A DNA stretch of 64,000 nucleotides from Rutidosis leptorrhynchoides. Lineage: Eukaryota > Streptophyta > Magnoliopsida > Asterales > Asteraceae. The notes under the pieces were generated by a model. It was not told the DNA's origin, ran no database searches, and was given only the letters and a program-made list of their open reading frames with translations. The stretch covers positions 150,832,501 through 150,896,500 of the forward strand of contig NC_092338.1 of NCBI RefSeq assembly GCF_046630445.1, in the 5' to 3' direction. The position numbers and the translations under genes are program-made. Positions 35,964 through 48,465 of this stretch are shown piece by piece; position 1 is the stretch's first letter; every line of letters starts with the position of its first letter.

Positions 35964-38900
35964 ATGCCTCCGAAGGAATCAACCGCTGCCCAAATCAGGA
36001 GAATGGTCGCCGAAGGAATCGCGGCTGAAAGAGCTGAACTACTGAGGGAATTCAACAACGCTCGAAACAGTAATGATCGTGGTGGCTCGAGCAACACTAA
36101 TGGAAACGGCACACAAGGTCGTAATGGATGTTCTTACAAAACGTTCACTAGTTGCAACCCGCATTCTTTCAACGGAACCGAGGGACCAGTTGGTCTCACT
36201 AGGTGGTTTGAGAAGCTCGAATCGGTTTTCCGCATTAGTGGTTGTAATGATAACAACAGGGTAGGCTTTGCAACGGCCACACTGGCAGACAGTGCGCTCA
36301 CCTGGTGGAACAACTATGCTCAATCCTTGGGCCGTGATCAGGCTTATGCCCTACCTTGGGACACTCTGAAGCAAAGAATGATCGAGGAGTATTGTTTGAG
36401 GAACGAGGTTAAGAAAATGGAACGCGAGTACCGAGAACTGAAGTTAGTAGGCAACGATCTCACCGCCTATAACAAGAGGTTCTTTGAGCTGGCGTTAATG
36501 TGTCCTGAAATGGTTACTCCGAAAAGGCGTAAGGTGGAACTGTACATTGAAGTTCTGAGTGAGAACATTCAAGGCGGGGTCACTACTTCAAAACCCGCAA
36601 ATGTGCAGGAGGCTATTGACATGGCTAGTTTGCTGTTGGATCAGATTGCCCAGAGAGGGAAGGGCACTACAGTGAATGAGAATAAGTCAAACGATGGTAA
36701 AAGGAAGTGGAACGGTGGTCAGGACAATAATTTCAATCAACAGCCGTTCAAAAAGAAAGATTCTTACCGTAACGACACTGGAACCACAGGAACTAACTCC
36801 GGGTATAAGGGCAAGAAGCCACAATGTCAGAAGTGTGGCAAGCATCATACTGGAAATTGTTCTATTCTAAATTGTGACCGTTGTAAGAAGTTTGGTCATT
36901 TGTCAAAAGATTTCAAGGTTAATCTCAACGGCAACACCAACAACAACAGCACTGCAAGCAACGCGAACAATGCTAATGGTGGTATGAACTGTTATGGTTG
37001 TAGACAGCCGGGTCATTTCAAGAAGGACTGTCCTAAGAACAACAATGGAAATGCTCGAGGAAGGGCGTTCAACATCAATTCTACGGAAGCTCGTGATGAT
37101 CCAAAGCTAGTCACGGGTACGTTTTCACTTGATGATCAACTTGTTTATGTTTTGTTTGATACTGGCGCTGATAGAAGTTTTATATCAAAGGATATTTGTC
37201 ACAATGTTAAGAAACCTGTTTCTCCCCTAGATAACGTGTATCCCATAGAACTAGGGAATGGTAACTTGATGAGAGCTGATAAGATTTATCGTGATTGTAC
37301 CTTGATGTTAGAGGGTAAGCCTTTTAGCATTAATGTGATACCTATTAAACTGGGAAGTTTTGACCTTGTGGTTAGAATGGACTGGTTAGCTGATAACAAA
37401 GCTGAGGTGGTCTGTGACCTAAAGGCTATTCGTATTGCTATTCCTGATGGTGAACCTATGATGATTTATGATGAATAGAATGGCTCACAATTACATCTCA
37501 TTAATTGCTTGAAAGTCCAGAAGTATGTGAGAAAGGGATGTATCGCGCTCTTGGCTCATGTAAGCCAAATTGTACCAGAAGAAAGGAGACCCGAAGACGT
37601 TCCTATAGTTAAGGAATTTCTGGAAGCTTTTCCAGAGGAATTACCTGGTCTCCCACCGCATCGAGAAATTGAGTTTCAGATAGACTTAGTGCCAGGAGCG
37701 GTACCAGTGGCTCGCGCACCGTACAGACTTGCACCCTCAGAGCTTCAAGAGTTGTCTAGTCAATTGCAAGAGTTGTTAGACAAGGGATTTATTCGACCGA
37801 GTTCTTCGCCTTGGGGAGCTCCGGTCCTGTTTGTTAAGAAGAAGGATGGGTCGATGAGGTTGTGTATCGACTACAGAGAATTGAACAAGCTGACAATCAA
37901 GAATCGGTATCCGCTACCGAGGATTGATGACTTATTTGATCAGCTGCAGCGATCTAGCTGTTATTCAAAGATTGATTTGAGATCCGGGTATCATCAATTG
38001 AGAGTCAAAGAAGCTGATGTCCCGAAGACAACGTTTAGAACACGTTATGGGCATTATGAGTTTACAGTGATGTCGTTTGGTTTGACAAACGCACCAGCAG
38101 TGTTCATGGACCTCATGAACCGTGTGTGTAAGCCATACCTAGATAAATTCGTCATTGTGTTCACTGATGATATATTGGTGTACTCCAAGAACAGAGAAGA
38201 GCACGAACAGCATCTACGTTCGATATTGACTATGCTTAGAGAAGAGCAGTTGTATGCAAAGTTCTCCAAGTGTGACTTTTGGTTACCAGAAGTACAATTT
38301 CTTAGTCATGTTGTAGGGGCCAAGGGAATACAGGTCGATCCAGCAAAGATTGAGTCGGTTAAGAATTGGGAAACTCCAAAGACGCCAACGCAGATTAGGC
38401 AATTTTTGGGTCTAGCTGGTTACTACCGGAGATTCATTGAAGGATTCTCTAAGATCGCCCGACCATTAACCGCATTGACTCATAAGGGCAAGAAATTTGA
38501 GTGGTCAGAACCGCAAGAGATTGCATTTCAGTTGTTGAAAGAGAAGTTAACAACTGCACCAGTATTGTCTCTACCCGAAGGAAGTGAAGATTTTGTTGTT
38601 TATTGTGATGCCTCACGTCAAGGAATGGGTTGCGTGCTTATGCAACGAAACAAAGTTATTGCTTATGGATCGCATCAGTTAAAGATTCACGAGCAGAACT
38701 ACACTACGCACGACCTTGAGTTAGGAGCTGTTGTCTTTGCACTTAAAATGTGGAGACACTACCTGTTTGGAACTAAGTTCACTATCTTCACCGACCATAA
38801 GAGTTTACAGCACATATTCGATCAGAAGTAGCTCAACATGAGACAACGATGTTGGATGGAACTACTTAACGATTATAACTGCGAACTTCAATACCATCCG

Positions 38901-40374
38901 GGCAAGGCGAATGTTGTGGCAGATGCCTTAAGCAGAAAGGAGCGAGAGAAACCTCATAGGGTTAAAGCGCTTAACATAGTTGACCATACGAATCTCACGT
39001 CACAAATCTGCGAAGCACAACAAGAATCCATGAAACAAGAGAATGTTGATGTTGAATTTCTCAAAGGGATGGATAAGAAGTTTGACATCAAGGAGGACGG
39101 AACACGGTACTTTGCTAACCGAATTTGGGTACCAAACTTTGGTGGATTGAGAGAACTAGTGTTGGAGGAAGCACACAAGTCGAGATACTCAATTCATCCG
39201 GGATCAGATAAGATGTACCAAGATTTGAAGGCATTTTATTGGTGGCCGAATTTGAAAGCTGACATTGCTACTTATGTCGGGAAGTGCTTGAGTTGCGCTA
39301 AAGTCAAGGCTGAGTATCAGAAGCCATCTGGATTATTAATTCAACCAGAGATTCCCCAGTAGAAGTGGGAAGGAATTTCCATGAACTTCATTACGAAACT
39401 GCCGAGAACAGCGGGAGGTCACGATACTATTTGGGTTACCGTGGATCGTCTCACTAAGTCCGCACACTTCTTACCGATAAGGGAAACTGATAAAATGGAG
39501 AAGTTGGCTCAAATCAACATTAAGGAAGTCGTCTCTAGGCATGGAGTGCCTATATCTATTATATCCGACCGCGACAGCAGATTTACTTCTAGGTTTTGGC
39601 AATCATTGCAGAAAGCAATGGGGACTCGTTTAGATATGAGTACAGCATATCACCCCCAGACGGATGGCCAGAGCGAACGAACTATTTAGACTTTTGAGGA
39701 CATGTTGAGAGTGTGTGTCATTGATTTCGGAAATGGATGGGATAAGTATTTACCACTAGCTAAGTTCTCATACAATAACAGTTACCATGCGAGCATTAAA
39801 GCTGCACCTTTCGAGGCATTGTATGGAAGGAAGTGTAGATCTCCCGTTTGTTGGAGCGAGTTGGGAGATAGTCAGTTGACAGGTCCTGAGATTATTCAGG
39901 AGACAACTGAGAAAGTTCTACAGATTCAGGAACGACTGAGAACGGCTCGAAGTCGACAAAAGAGTTATGTCGATGTTAGACGAAAGGACATAGAATTCCA
40001 AGTTGGAGACAAAGTTATGCTTAAAGTATCACCTTGGAAGGGTGCTGTACGATTTGGGAAACGAGGTAAACTGAGTCCTCGCAATGTTGGACCGTTTGAG
40101 ATAACTGAAAGAGTTGGACCAGTAGCTTACAGATTGGAACTACCACAAACACTCAGCGGTATTCATGACGTTTTCCATGTATCCAATCTAAAGAAGTGCC
40201 TAGCCGATGATAATTTGATTATTCCTTTAGAGGAACTACATATCGACGACAAACTTCATTTCATCGAGGAACCTGTTGAAATCTTGGGCCGTGAGGTCAA
40301 ACAGTTGAAGCAAAGCAGAATTCCTATCGTTAAAGTTCGATGGAACGCGAGAAGAGGACCAGAGTTCACGTAGG
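35964..40374 (+). pseudogene. E4 gag-pol: gag, protease, RT, RNase H, integrase, chromodomain-like tail
   Basis: Gag begins MPPKESTAAQIRRMV; this Met is chosen over the upstream in-frame one at 35943 because it matches Tekay gag starts. The capsid-like domain contains ALTWWNNYAQSLG, and a zinc knuckle CYGCRQPGHFKKDC lies near 36990. Aspartic protease is near 37150 (VLFDTGADRSFIS). Reverse transcriptase is about 37700-38280 ([19 protein letters not shown]). RNase H is about 38590-38900, the integrase zinc region about 39170-39310, and the catalytic core about 39381-39800 with [15 protein letters not shown]. The integrase tail ([13 protein letters not shown]) precedes a chromodomain-like end ([20 protein letters not shown]). 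A fossil with about four breaks, otherwise full length. Confidence 0.88.
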
Positions 40375-40446
40375 AGCGTGAAGACCAGATGAGGCTGAAG
40401 TATCTGCAATTGTTTCCCGAGAAAACCACTTCAGCGGACGATCACT

Positions 40447-40484
40447 AAAATTTCGGGACGAAATTTTCAATAACAGGTGGGTAA
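40447..40484 (+). other. E4 polypurine tract and pre-LTR palindrome
   Basis: AAAATTTCGGGACGAAATTT followed by TCAATAACAGGTGGGTAA directly before the LTR; the same arrangement as in E1, E2 and E3. Confidence 0.75.
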
Positions 40485-42319
40485 TGTAACAACCCTGATT
40501 TTTCCGTTACTTTCGTTAACCTTCCGTTAGTTTATTTAATGGTGATTATTTAACTTTTATGTGGTTACGTGTATTAAATGCGTACTTGACCTTTGGAGGG
40601 TTTCAATAATTGATATGGGTTGATATTAATTCAAATAAATATTTCGAATAACGAAATACGATAAAAACGATACGATTTTGATAATAGCTTTTTGAGCAAC
40701 GAAACGCTCGGGTTTATTTTAATAATTAATTTAATTAATTATTAACTTTTTAAAATATTTAATTTATTGGGTTTTTAATAAATTAAGCGATTGGTTGCGT
40801 TTAACGATCGGATTAGCGTTCCGGGCCTTCGGTACGACTAAACGACACTTAAAATGGACCACGAATACACGGGATTACAAAACGAGAGCCCGGGAACCCA
40901 TAATGGGCCCCATTCGGCCGAACCCCACCCCCCTTATTTTGTTAATTTTTGGCTAGTGGAAGGGCTTATGTGCAATTTAGGATAATTAGGGCTAGTATTT
41001 AAGGTTTGTGTTAAATCTAATTAGCTTTAATAAAAATAAAACGCAGTTTTCTTCCCTCCTGCTCCCTCCCATCGTCGACCATATCATCACCACCATACCA
41101 TCAATTTTTTATTTTTAGATTAAACCTTGAACTCGAAAGTTGTAATTCCCGATCTCCTCTACGCGTTGGTGTATTTAATTTAGCGATCAAAGGTATAATT
41201 GCATGAACCCTAATTCTTAAAAATCTGATTTTCATGTGAGTTTCATAGTTATGTTGTCAATTGCTCAAGTCTATACGCGTACGTGTTAATTGTAATCGTT
41301 ATTTTGATTGTTTGATGCGCTAGGGTTTAAAAACGAATTTGTATTTGTTTGATCAGAAAAATTAAGTTTTTCAAATGTTAATTATTATCTTATAATCAGA
41401 TTCCATGCGAAAAACTATTGAGTTTAGGCTTTGGATTCGCTTGATTTTGTTTCCGTATGATTAAGTTATGTCGATTTGAATTATCGTTTTGTTTTTGTTG
41501 CTTGATCAGAAATCTGGTATTGATAGAAAACGAATTGGCATGTGAGACTTATACCACTGGAAAGATAATTTAAAAACACTCAAGTTAGACTAGGATATCA
41601 TGTCGTTTGCTTATGTATAGCCCGAGATATGCTAGAATTAGTGTAAATGTAGTTTTATACAGCACTTGCATGAAAATAACCTTGTATGATAAAATGTGTT
41701 AACTTCTGTGATTGAAGCTTTGCATATTTGAAAAATAGACAAAAAGGTACTTCATCTTTCATGTAGATATCATAGGCTAATTGTATCTAGATCTTCGGAT
41801 AATCGTATGCGAATGTGACTAACGAAATGGGAATCGAATCTGTAAATTGAACACGGTTTTGTACTTTGTGAATTTTGTATATTGATTGAGCATGTATGCT
41901 TCTGGAAAATTAAACTATTTTTCTGATAACTGTTTTTCAGATACTGTTACATTATTTTAAACCTGTAGATTCACCAACATTATTTGTTGACCTGTTTTTG
42001 CGTGTTGTTATTCTCAGGTCCTTAAGAGGTATGCTTCCGCTGTGTTTGCTGCATGTCTGGCCGTGGAGTCAGCATTTGATTTTAAAGAACATTATTTACC
42101 TTTGCAATTAAAACTTTTATACTGTTTAAATACTGTTGGCTTGTGGTTACGATCACAACAGTGTTTCTATTTTGGGATTTCTGACTTTTGTTTTTGAAAG
42201 TTATTAATTTAAATAAAATTAAATGCGATTGCTTTAAACGTCTCATATAGAGGGCGTAACTGTTAACTGTGGGATCGGAATTAACACGCCATCAGATGGC
42301 ATTTTGGCGGGGTGTTATA
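40485..42319 (+). repeat. E4 3' LTR
   Basis: Starts TGTAACAACC; the end is near 42317-42319, where E5 gag sequence begins, so the exact last base is uncertain. It is about 1.8 kb. The shared LTR stem-loop module is at 41970-42043. The 5' partner is outside the window, so neither age nor target duplication can be read here. Confidence 0.75.
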
Positions 42320-42427
42320 TGGTGGTGGTGGAGCTTGGAGGTTCCTTTCTGCTAAAGCTGCGGTGACTCGTTCATTGATCATATCCTCGATTTGGACTGC
42401 GGTAGGTGTGGATCGTCCATTGGCCAT
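42320..42427 (-). pseudogene. E5 gag, N-terminal end
   Basis: On the minus strand an open frame starts MANGRSTPTAVQIEDMINE and continues into a Pro-rich stretch until the E4 junction. It resembles the N-terminus of Tekay gag proteins (compare STAAQIRRMVAEGIAAERA in E4). Confidence 0.6.
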
Positions 42428-42722
42428 GATGTTCTAAACAAAAATTTTGACTCAAGTCAAAATCCAGTATTCAAATAGTAATAATACAGTATACAACAAC
42501 CAACATGTAAACAGCACAACACATGTTAATTAAGTAGAGCAACCAGGTACAAATACCACAGAATCAACATACAGTAACGTAAATAGAACATCGTGCAAGA
42601 ATTAAATAACGCAAAGTTCCATTCATTAATAATAATTGCATACATCTGTTTAAGTTCGTACAATACATAAGTGAAACATGAAACTACAACTAGATTACAT
42701 AATGAAATCTACTACAAAGGTC

Positions 42723-43598
42723 CTACGGTGATGGCGGGTGTAGGATGTCCAATACGTGAGACATCTGGTCCTCGAGCTCAGTTACCCAAGCACAGAGGAT
42801 CTCCACCTCCCTTGTTAGTTCCTCGACAGTGGGAGATGGTGGGGCAGGCGGTGCAGTCGGTACGGGTGGTGCTGGTGGAGCTGGTGGTGCAGACGGTCCG
42901 GATCCAGAAGTAGAGGCTGCGAAGCGGTAAGGCTTACTGATGAAGGGATCAGCAGGATACGGCACAAGCTGCTTACGGGCGGTAACCCTACGACACCGAC
43001 CATATGCGTCAGTGAATGCTCGACCTCCATTGATCTCTGGAATGACGGTACCATCGAAACGGTACCGCTTCTTCGGCGGGGTGGAGGGTGGTTGTACAGG
43101 TGCATCATCAGGGTCCTCCTTGTCGGAGTCATCGTCACTAGAGTCGTCTGTGGATGAGTCGTCGGATGATGGGTCATCTGAATCATGTGGAGGTGGCTGC
43201 ACGGGTGGCTGTACTGGCTCTCCTCGGGCGGCCATCATCAGTCGGTATCTGAAAGGCGGGATCAGCACGAGACGTCCATCAGGAAGGCGTCGGCACCAAT
43301 GGTTATGCTCATTACGGACTGGACCTTCCCCATGATCTGCGGGAATCACAGCACCACCGGGATGGTGCTGTGGCTCCGAGGGTCCGGAGGCAAGTGGAGC
43401 TGGAATCTCCTGGAGGTCCTCGGCTCTATTAGAGGTAACCACTGGGGCAGGTGCATGACTACTGACACCAGTGGATGAAGCGCCTGGGTCACTAGAGGGT
43501 GTCGCCGACGGGATCTGAGGATCGGCAATAGCGGCAGGTGAAGTGGCTGATGAGTCTGTGTCGCTGCCCAAAATGATAGCAGGTGGAATATCCGACAT
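42723..43598 (-). CDS. E5 5' accessory reading frame
   Basis: An intact open frame, about 291 aa from MSDIPPAIILGSDTDSS; an in-frame Met nine codons upstream (43625) is an alternative. The N-terminal third is rich in Ser, Pro, Ala and Asp. A central acidic run (SDDSSTDDSSDDDSDKEDPDD) lies before a basic segment (KKRYRFDGTVIPEINGG). A Pro-Ala linker follows, and the C-terminus is heptad-like (VEELTREVEILCAWVTELED). It lies between primer site and gag. Similar layouts occur in E4 and E3. The GC content is clearly higher than in the surrounding LTR DNA. The function is unknown; a nucleic-acid or gag-binding factor is only a guess. Confidence 0.65.
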   Translation of the reverse strand: MSDIPPAIILGSDTDSSATSPAAIADPQIPSATPSSDPGASSTGVSSHAPAPVVTSNRAEDLQEIPAPLASGPSEPQHHPGGAVIPADHGEGPVRNEHNHWCRRLPDGRLVLIPPFRYRLMMAARGEPVQPPVQPPPHDSDDPSSDDSSTDDSSDDDSDKEDPDDAPVQPPSTPPKKRYRFDGTVIPEINGGRAFTDAYGRCRRVTARKQLVPYPADPFISKPYRFAASTSGSGPSAPPAPPAPPVPTAPPAPPSPTVEELTREVEILCAWVTELEDQMSHVLDILHPPSP

Positions 43599-43924
43599 CT
43601 GAACAAGGAAAAATAAATTTTCCATGTCAGTAAGTCATAAAGCAAGCACGTATTAGGCCAAGTAACTACAACAGTCTAAATCATGTATAACAGTAAATAG
43701 CATGGCAATAATAACAAATCGTACAGAAATAACATGCAATCGAAAGCAATAATATCATGCAGTAGTGAAATTATGTAGTATCATACGGCATATAGTAGTA
43801 AAAGTAAGCAGCAGCATGCAGTAAGTTCAGCGGAAACAAGTAAACTAGCAAGTTGTAGATTAGTCCTATTAGTGAATCATACTCGGGTCGGTCCAGACTC
43901 ACTAATGCATCCTAATTCCCTACA

Positions 43925-43944
43925 ACCAATGCTCTGATACCAAA
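43925..43944 (-). promoter_or_regulatory. E5 primer-binding site
   Basis: The minus strand reads TTTGGTATCAGAGCATTGGT next to the LTR, matching the initiator-Met tRNA complement. Confidence 0.85.
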
Positions 43945-46900
43945 TGTGACGCTCCGTACTAAATCATCATAAACAGACCATCAACAACAGGATCATTACA
44001 AGGTCAACACTATATGCTATTTCAAAATACGTTTGCATTCATGATAAAAGGTGACGTCATAACTAACGTCAAATGTTTTACAACCAAATGTATGATTCAA
44101 CAAATAGAAGCAAGGATAATAGTATGTGACACATAGGTCGTTACAAATCATAGTTTCAAAAGTAATAATGTTTATGAATGCAAGATAAACGTTCATGCGG
44201 TAACATCTCTAAAGCAGCGGGTGTCTACAGCAAGACTAGTACAACAGCGGAAGTGGCTAACCTTAAGCACCTGAGAAAAACATGCTTAAAAATGTCAACA
44301 CAAAGGTTGGTGAGCTATAGTTTAAGTATAACAGTATGTAAGGTAGGCCACGAGATTTCAGTGCTACAAAGAGCGTTTCAAAACAGTATGATAAAGTATA
44401 TGTTTAACCGTGTGCACTTGGTAACTAACTTAATGTTTATAACCCCCTGAAAGTACACTTAGCGAGTGCGTATGTTTACGAAGTATTAAACACCCGTTAA
44501 ATGCTAGCGCTACTAGCCCGAGTGGGGATGTCAAACCCTATGGATCCATATCTAAGATTCGCGTTCACCGGTTCAAAAACCAATGACTAAACGTTACCGA
44601 GCTAAAGGGAATGTTTATGCCATTGTATAACCCACACATATATAAGTTTAAGTACTCGTGCCTAGTATGTAAAACGTAAAATGCGCATGTATTCTCAGTT
44701 CCCAAAATAGTTAAAGTAAAAAGGGATGCTATAACTCACAGTGGTAAAGTAGTGGTAAAGTCGAGTCGGGAAGTAAGCAAGTACGTAGGTCCGGAAAGTC
44801 CTCAACCTAAGTCAAATATTACTAAGTCAGTAAATCGTCCCAATAGGTTTAAAAGTATGTAAATAAGGTCTTAAGGGTCATCATCATTCATCATCAAACA
44901 AAAGGTGTAAAGTAAGTTTCGTTCATGAAAAGAGTTTAAAACAAAGGCTGACTTCGATCAGTCACCATGGCCTCTATACCTACTGAAATAAGGTGAGACC
45001 AGTGGCAATGGCTCCGTATATGAGTCCTTTAGTTGTGGTAAAAATTCCAGAAGCAAACTCGTCTTCTTTTGACCGTGGCGACGGTCTAAGTGCAAGTAGG
45101 TCAGAATTTTCAGCACAACGTTAAAGGACATAGTGACACTCGGAGGGCCATAGATCCTAAACCGTAACTCGGATTAAGACGAGTCTTAAACGAAAAATTA
45201 TCTACTCGAACAGAGATAACTGAAAATCAACTTTACAGTAGCCCAGGTATTCAGGTCTGTTCCAGAAAACAGTAAACAGTAGGTTCCGGTGGGTTCTTGG
45301 TGCTCGATGCTTATCACGGTTCTCATCCTTGATGCATATAGCTTTGAGTGTACAACTCGTTGATGTGTTTGCATCATCTTAACCAAGGTTTGACCATCAT
45401 AACACTTGTGTAAGTCTAAGACATGTAGCACAACTCATTTAAGTGTTGCAAGTAGCTTGATGAACCAAAGTTACATCAAAATCTTAGATCCGACACATAC
45501 ATGAACTATAAAAGTAATATTGAACTACAAACTTGAAAGTAAACTAACTAATCAAGATCTTAAGATGTAGAACATAGTTCTTAGTTAGATCTTGAAGATC
45601 CAAGACCCAAAGGTCTAGATCTAAAGTTATTAAGTTAAATCCTAAGTAATAATACTTGAATCTTTACTTTAATGAAACCATAAGTTACAAAACTTAGATT
45701 TTCATCTTGTAAAGTGTATGTAAGCTTTCAAGCTTTTGTTTATGACAAAATAAGTAGACCATAAGCTATAGAAACTTAGATCTTTCATAAGTATTTGAAG
45801 TTATAACTAGAAAGTTATACTTCCATGTTCTTGAACTTACAAAGTTAACTTTAGTTCAAGAAAAATGAGATCAAAGTTAACTAGTAACACTTGACCAAGA
45901 ACAACATAAATCACGAATTTAAAATGCTAGGAAATGAAGATATAATCTAAATAAACAAGTAACTAGTTCATTGTTGTTCATACTTTAAAGATTCAAGCCA
46001 AAGTCTTGATCTTTAAGGAAGTAAACTTTTAAGTTTACAATCATGAATCACAAGTATGATTTTACAACATGAACTTTCTTTAACAAGTTTTATGGAAGAA
46101 TCAAAACATAAACTTGATTCTCCTAGGTTCTTTATGTTCTTGAATAAACAAGATAAAGTGAAGAACAACTAGAAAGTTTGGTTCTTAGTAACATGTAAGT
46201 AAACAACTATAAGTAAGTAAACATTAATCAAAGACAAGTAACAACAAACAAAAGATGATGATGATGAGAGTGTTTTAGCTTCGGTTTTGAGCAAGAAAAG
46301 GAAGAGAGAAAGAAGCCTTGTTACTTACAATTTGAGAGAGAAATGAGAGAAAAATACAAGAAAGAGCGTGTGTGTAAATGAAAGGAAGTAGTGAGTGAAG
46401 TAATACAAAAAAAATGAAACCAAATACTCCTCAAAAGGCCTCATGGCCGACGGTCATCAAAGGGTGAGGGGGAAAGGAAAAACACACTAGTCACTTGCAT
46501 GAATTTGGCTCAAAAGTTGGTCATAAGGTGTGCTTTCATGGGGATAAGGTGCAAGTATGTTGTAACTAGTCTTTCCTTTAACTTAATCAATCTAGTTGTA
46601 TCATAATGGGCTACTTGTAACAAAAGGGTTCCTAATTAATCCATTAAGAGTAGTATAGTGGGCTTCTAAGTCCATTAACACAAGCCCAAGTCCAAATAAA
46701 TAATAATACAAGTAAAAGCCCAAGTAATTAACTAGTAACCTTAGTTAATTAAAAATGATTAATAATAATTAACCATGAATGTAAGTAATATCTGAAAATA
46801 TTATTCGTGAAATGTTCGCGTGTCACAAAGACGTGTCGGGCAATTAAAATTCATGTATGGTAACAAGTAAATGTATAGAAATACATTCATTAAATCACAA

Positions 46901-46953
46901 GCATTAATAATAAATATTAATAAATAAACGTTGGAAAAACCAGGGTCGTCACA
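43945..46953 (-). repeat. E5 5' LTR
   Basis: TGTGACGCTC to GTCGTCACA, 3009 bp. The shared stem-loop module is at 44243-44314. On the minus strand it begins TGTGACGACCCTGG, similar to the start of the E4 LTR. Confidence 0.8.
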
Positions 46954-47642
46954 CTAGAAGATTCCCTACTAAGTTGCCCGAATATCACACTATTACTTTA
47001 ATGTTAACTCGGTACTTAATCGAACTCAATCTATATTTGAGAAAATGAATATACTATATTAACAAACTAACAAAAAACTAGTTTAGTTGTCTTGTGAGAT
47101 TTGAACCTTATTATCACCGACATATACGTATTAATCACTCGTGTATAGGCTCATAAGACATAAAATAAAAAAATTGATACTTTTCGTCATCGGGTTTCAT
47201 ACTAGAACTAAACAATAGTTATAAAATGGTGCGAGTATGCGTCATTTGCACTAAACAAATTATATGAAAAGACATAGAGATTAAGAAGTTATAATCTAGT
47301 AAATATAGTTGGATATTGAAGACTACTCAAACTATTCATGCTCATTAAGCTAAAGAAAATACTATCATAATATATCTTAAATGCAATTATAAGAATATAA
47401 AATGTATATAATATTATATAATTGTTCTTGGTATAAAAGGATACGAGAAATTATTACCGTTTACAAATATATCATTTGGAAAGAATGAAATAAATGAAAG
47501 AGAGTTAAAAGTGTAGCTTTAAATAAAATAAAAGGTTAATTTTGAAAGAATAAAAGGTTAAATGCGTGTTTTCAACTAGAATAAAAGGTTATATTTAGCA
47601 ATATAAAACTAATACCCGTGTCATCTTATCGTCTTCTTTAGT

Positions 47643-47728
47643 ACACAAAAAGAAAACCTAAATCCCACCATAAAAATAACTTTTCACACAAAAAGAAAAC
47701 CTAAATCCCACCATAAAAATAACTTTTC
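47643..47728. repeat. 43-bp tandem duplication
   Basis: Two copies of a 43-bp unit starting ACACAAAAAGAAAACC (47643-47685 and 47686-47728), identical by eye, in the upstream region of the sucrose synthase gene. Confidence 0.85.
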
Positions 47729-48416
47729 ATTTTTAAACATCATTAAAACATATATTTTGAACTTCATTTTTAAACGCAGTTACTCTTAATCGTTTTCTTA
47801 TAACCATAAAACATCATTAAACTGTAAATATTTCAAATCTCGAATTACAACACCTATATATTTTGAAAACGATTGATGCCCCTTTTTGATTGATGCCCAG
47901 AGCCCAGTGCAGGCACACGCCCTGTCTACCCCTAGGTCCGGCTCTGTAAGTGAGGGGGAGCAACTACATAACTAGTGCAGACTTCGATGACCAGTCACAT
48001 CAACGAAAGAACATAAAATGACTATTGTATAATATGAAACAAACTTTAGGGATCAATCGTGTTACTTTTTCCAAATAATATTCCGTAAATAAATAATAAA
48101 TAAATACAACCGAAAGGAGAAAGGAAAAAGGAAATAGAAAATCTGTAATTGGCTTGGTGACTCCAGAAAGTTGGTACTGAAAACCAATAAATAATTAGGA
48201 TCCAGAAAAACTGCATGTACACGAAATCGTCTGATAACATGACACATGTCTTATTGACCACTACCATCATTATCATTATCATTTTATTCAATTCAAAATA
48301 TATTCAATCTTCGATAGCGATATGTATACACAAACAAATACAATAAGATTAAGATCAACGCATTATTTAACGGACTAAAATCGACCACCTGTTTGTTTCA
48401 ACAATCAATCGAACGT

Positions 48417-48426
48417 CTATATATAT
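48417..48426 (+). promoter_or_regulatory. Possible TATA box of sucrose synthase
   Basis: CTATATATAT about 40 bases before the ATG at 48466. This leaves a very short leader, so the true start of transcription could also lie upstream with a leader intron. Confidence 0.35.
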
Positions 48427-48465
48427 TAGAACGCAAAAAACTTTTATCATATAATCGGATCAACA

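Larger units (their letters stand above)
1..42319 (+). mobile_element. E4: Ty3/Gypsy (Tekay-like) retrotransposon, 5' end off window, split by two nested insertions
   Basis: A plus-strand LTR retrotransposon seen in three segments: 1-292, 22433-22870 and 35726-42319. The first gap is filled by E2 (with E1 inside it) and is flanked by the duplication ACAGG at 288-292 and 22428-22432. The second gap is filled by E3, flanked by CCATT at 22866-22870 and 35721-35725. Order of parts: a 5' accessory reading frame, an untranslated stretch, gag, protease, reverse transcriptase, RNase H, integrase and a chromodomain-like tail, then a purine-rich tract and the 3' LTR. The 5' LTR and primer site lie left of the window. 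The gag-pol region is a fossil with about four breaks. E4 itself sits inside the gag start of E5, so it is younger than E5 and older than E2, E1 and E3. Confidence 0.85.
42320..46958 (-). mobile_element. E5: Ty3/Gypsy retrotransposon, 5' part only in view
   Basis: The 5' portion of a minus-strand element: LTR 43945-46953, primer site, a 300-aa accessory frame and the first codons of gag, where E4 interrupts it. The rest lies left of the window. The candidate right-hand target duplication is CTAGA (46954-46958). It is the oldest element of the nest by insertion order. Confidence 0.8.
46959..48465. other. Intergenic region upstream of sucrose synthase
   Basis: AT-rich sequence without a supported gene. 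It includes an exact or near-exact 43-bp tandem duplication (47643-47728) and a short GC-richer stretch (about 47880-47950) that may be a repeat fragment. A TATA-like CTATATATAT stands at 48417-48426. Confidence 0.6.

Noticed and set aside
42815-43478. Extra open frames on both strands around the E5 accessory frame
   Set aside because: GC-rich sequence with few stops; only the frame starting with a Ser/Asp-rich protein fits the shared layout.
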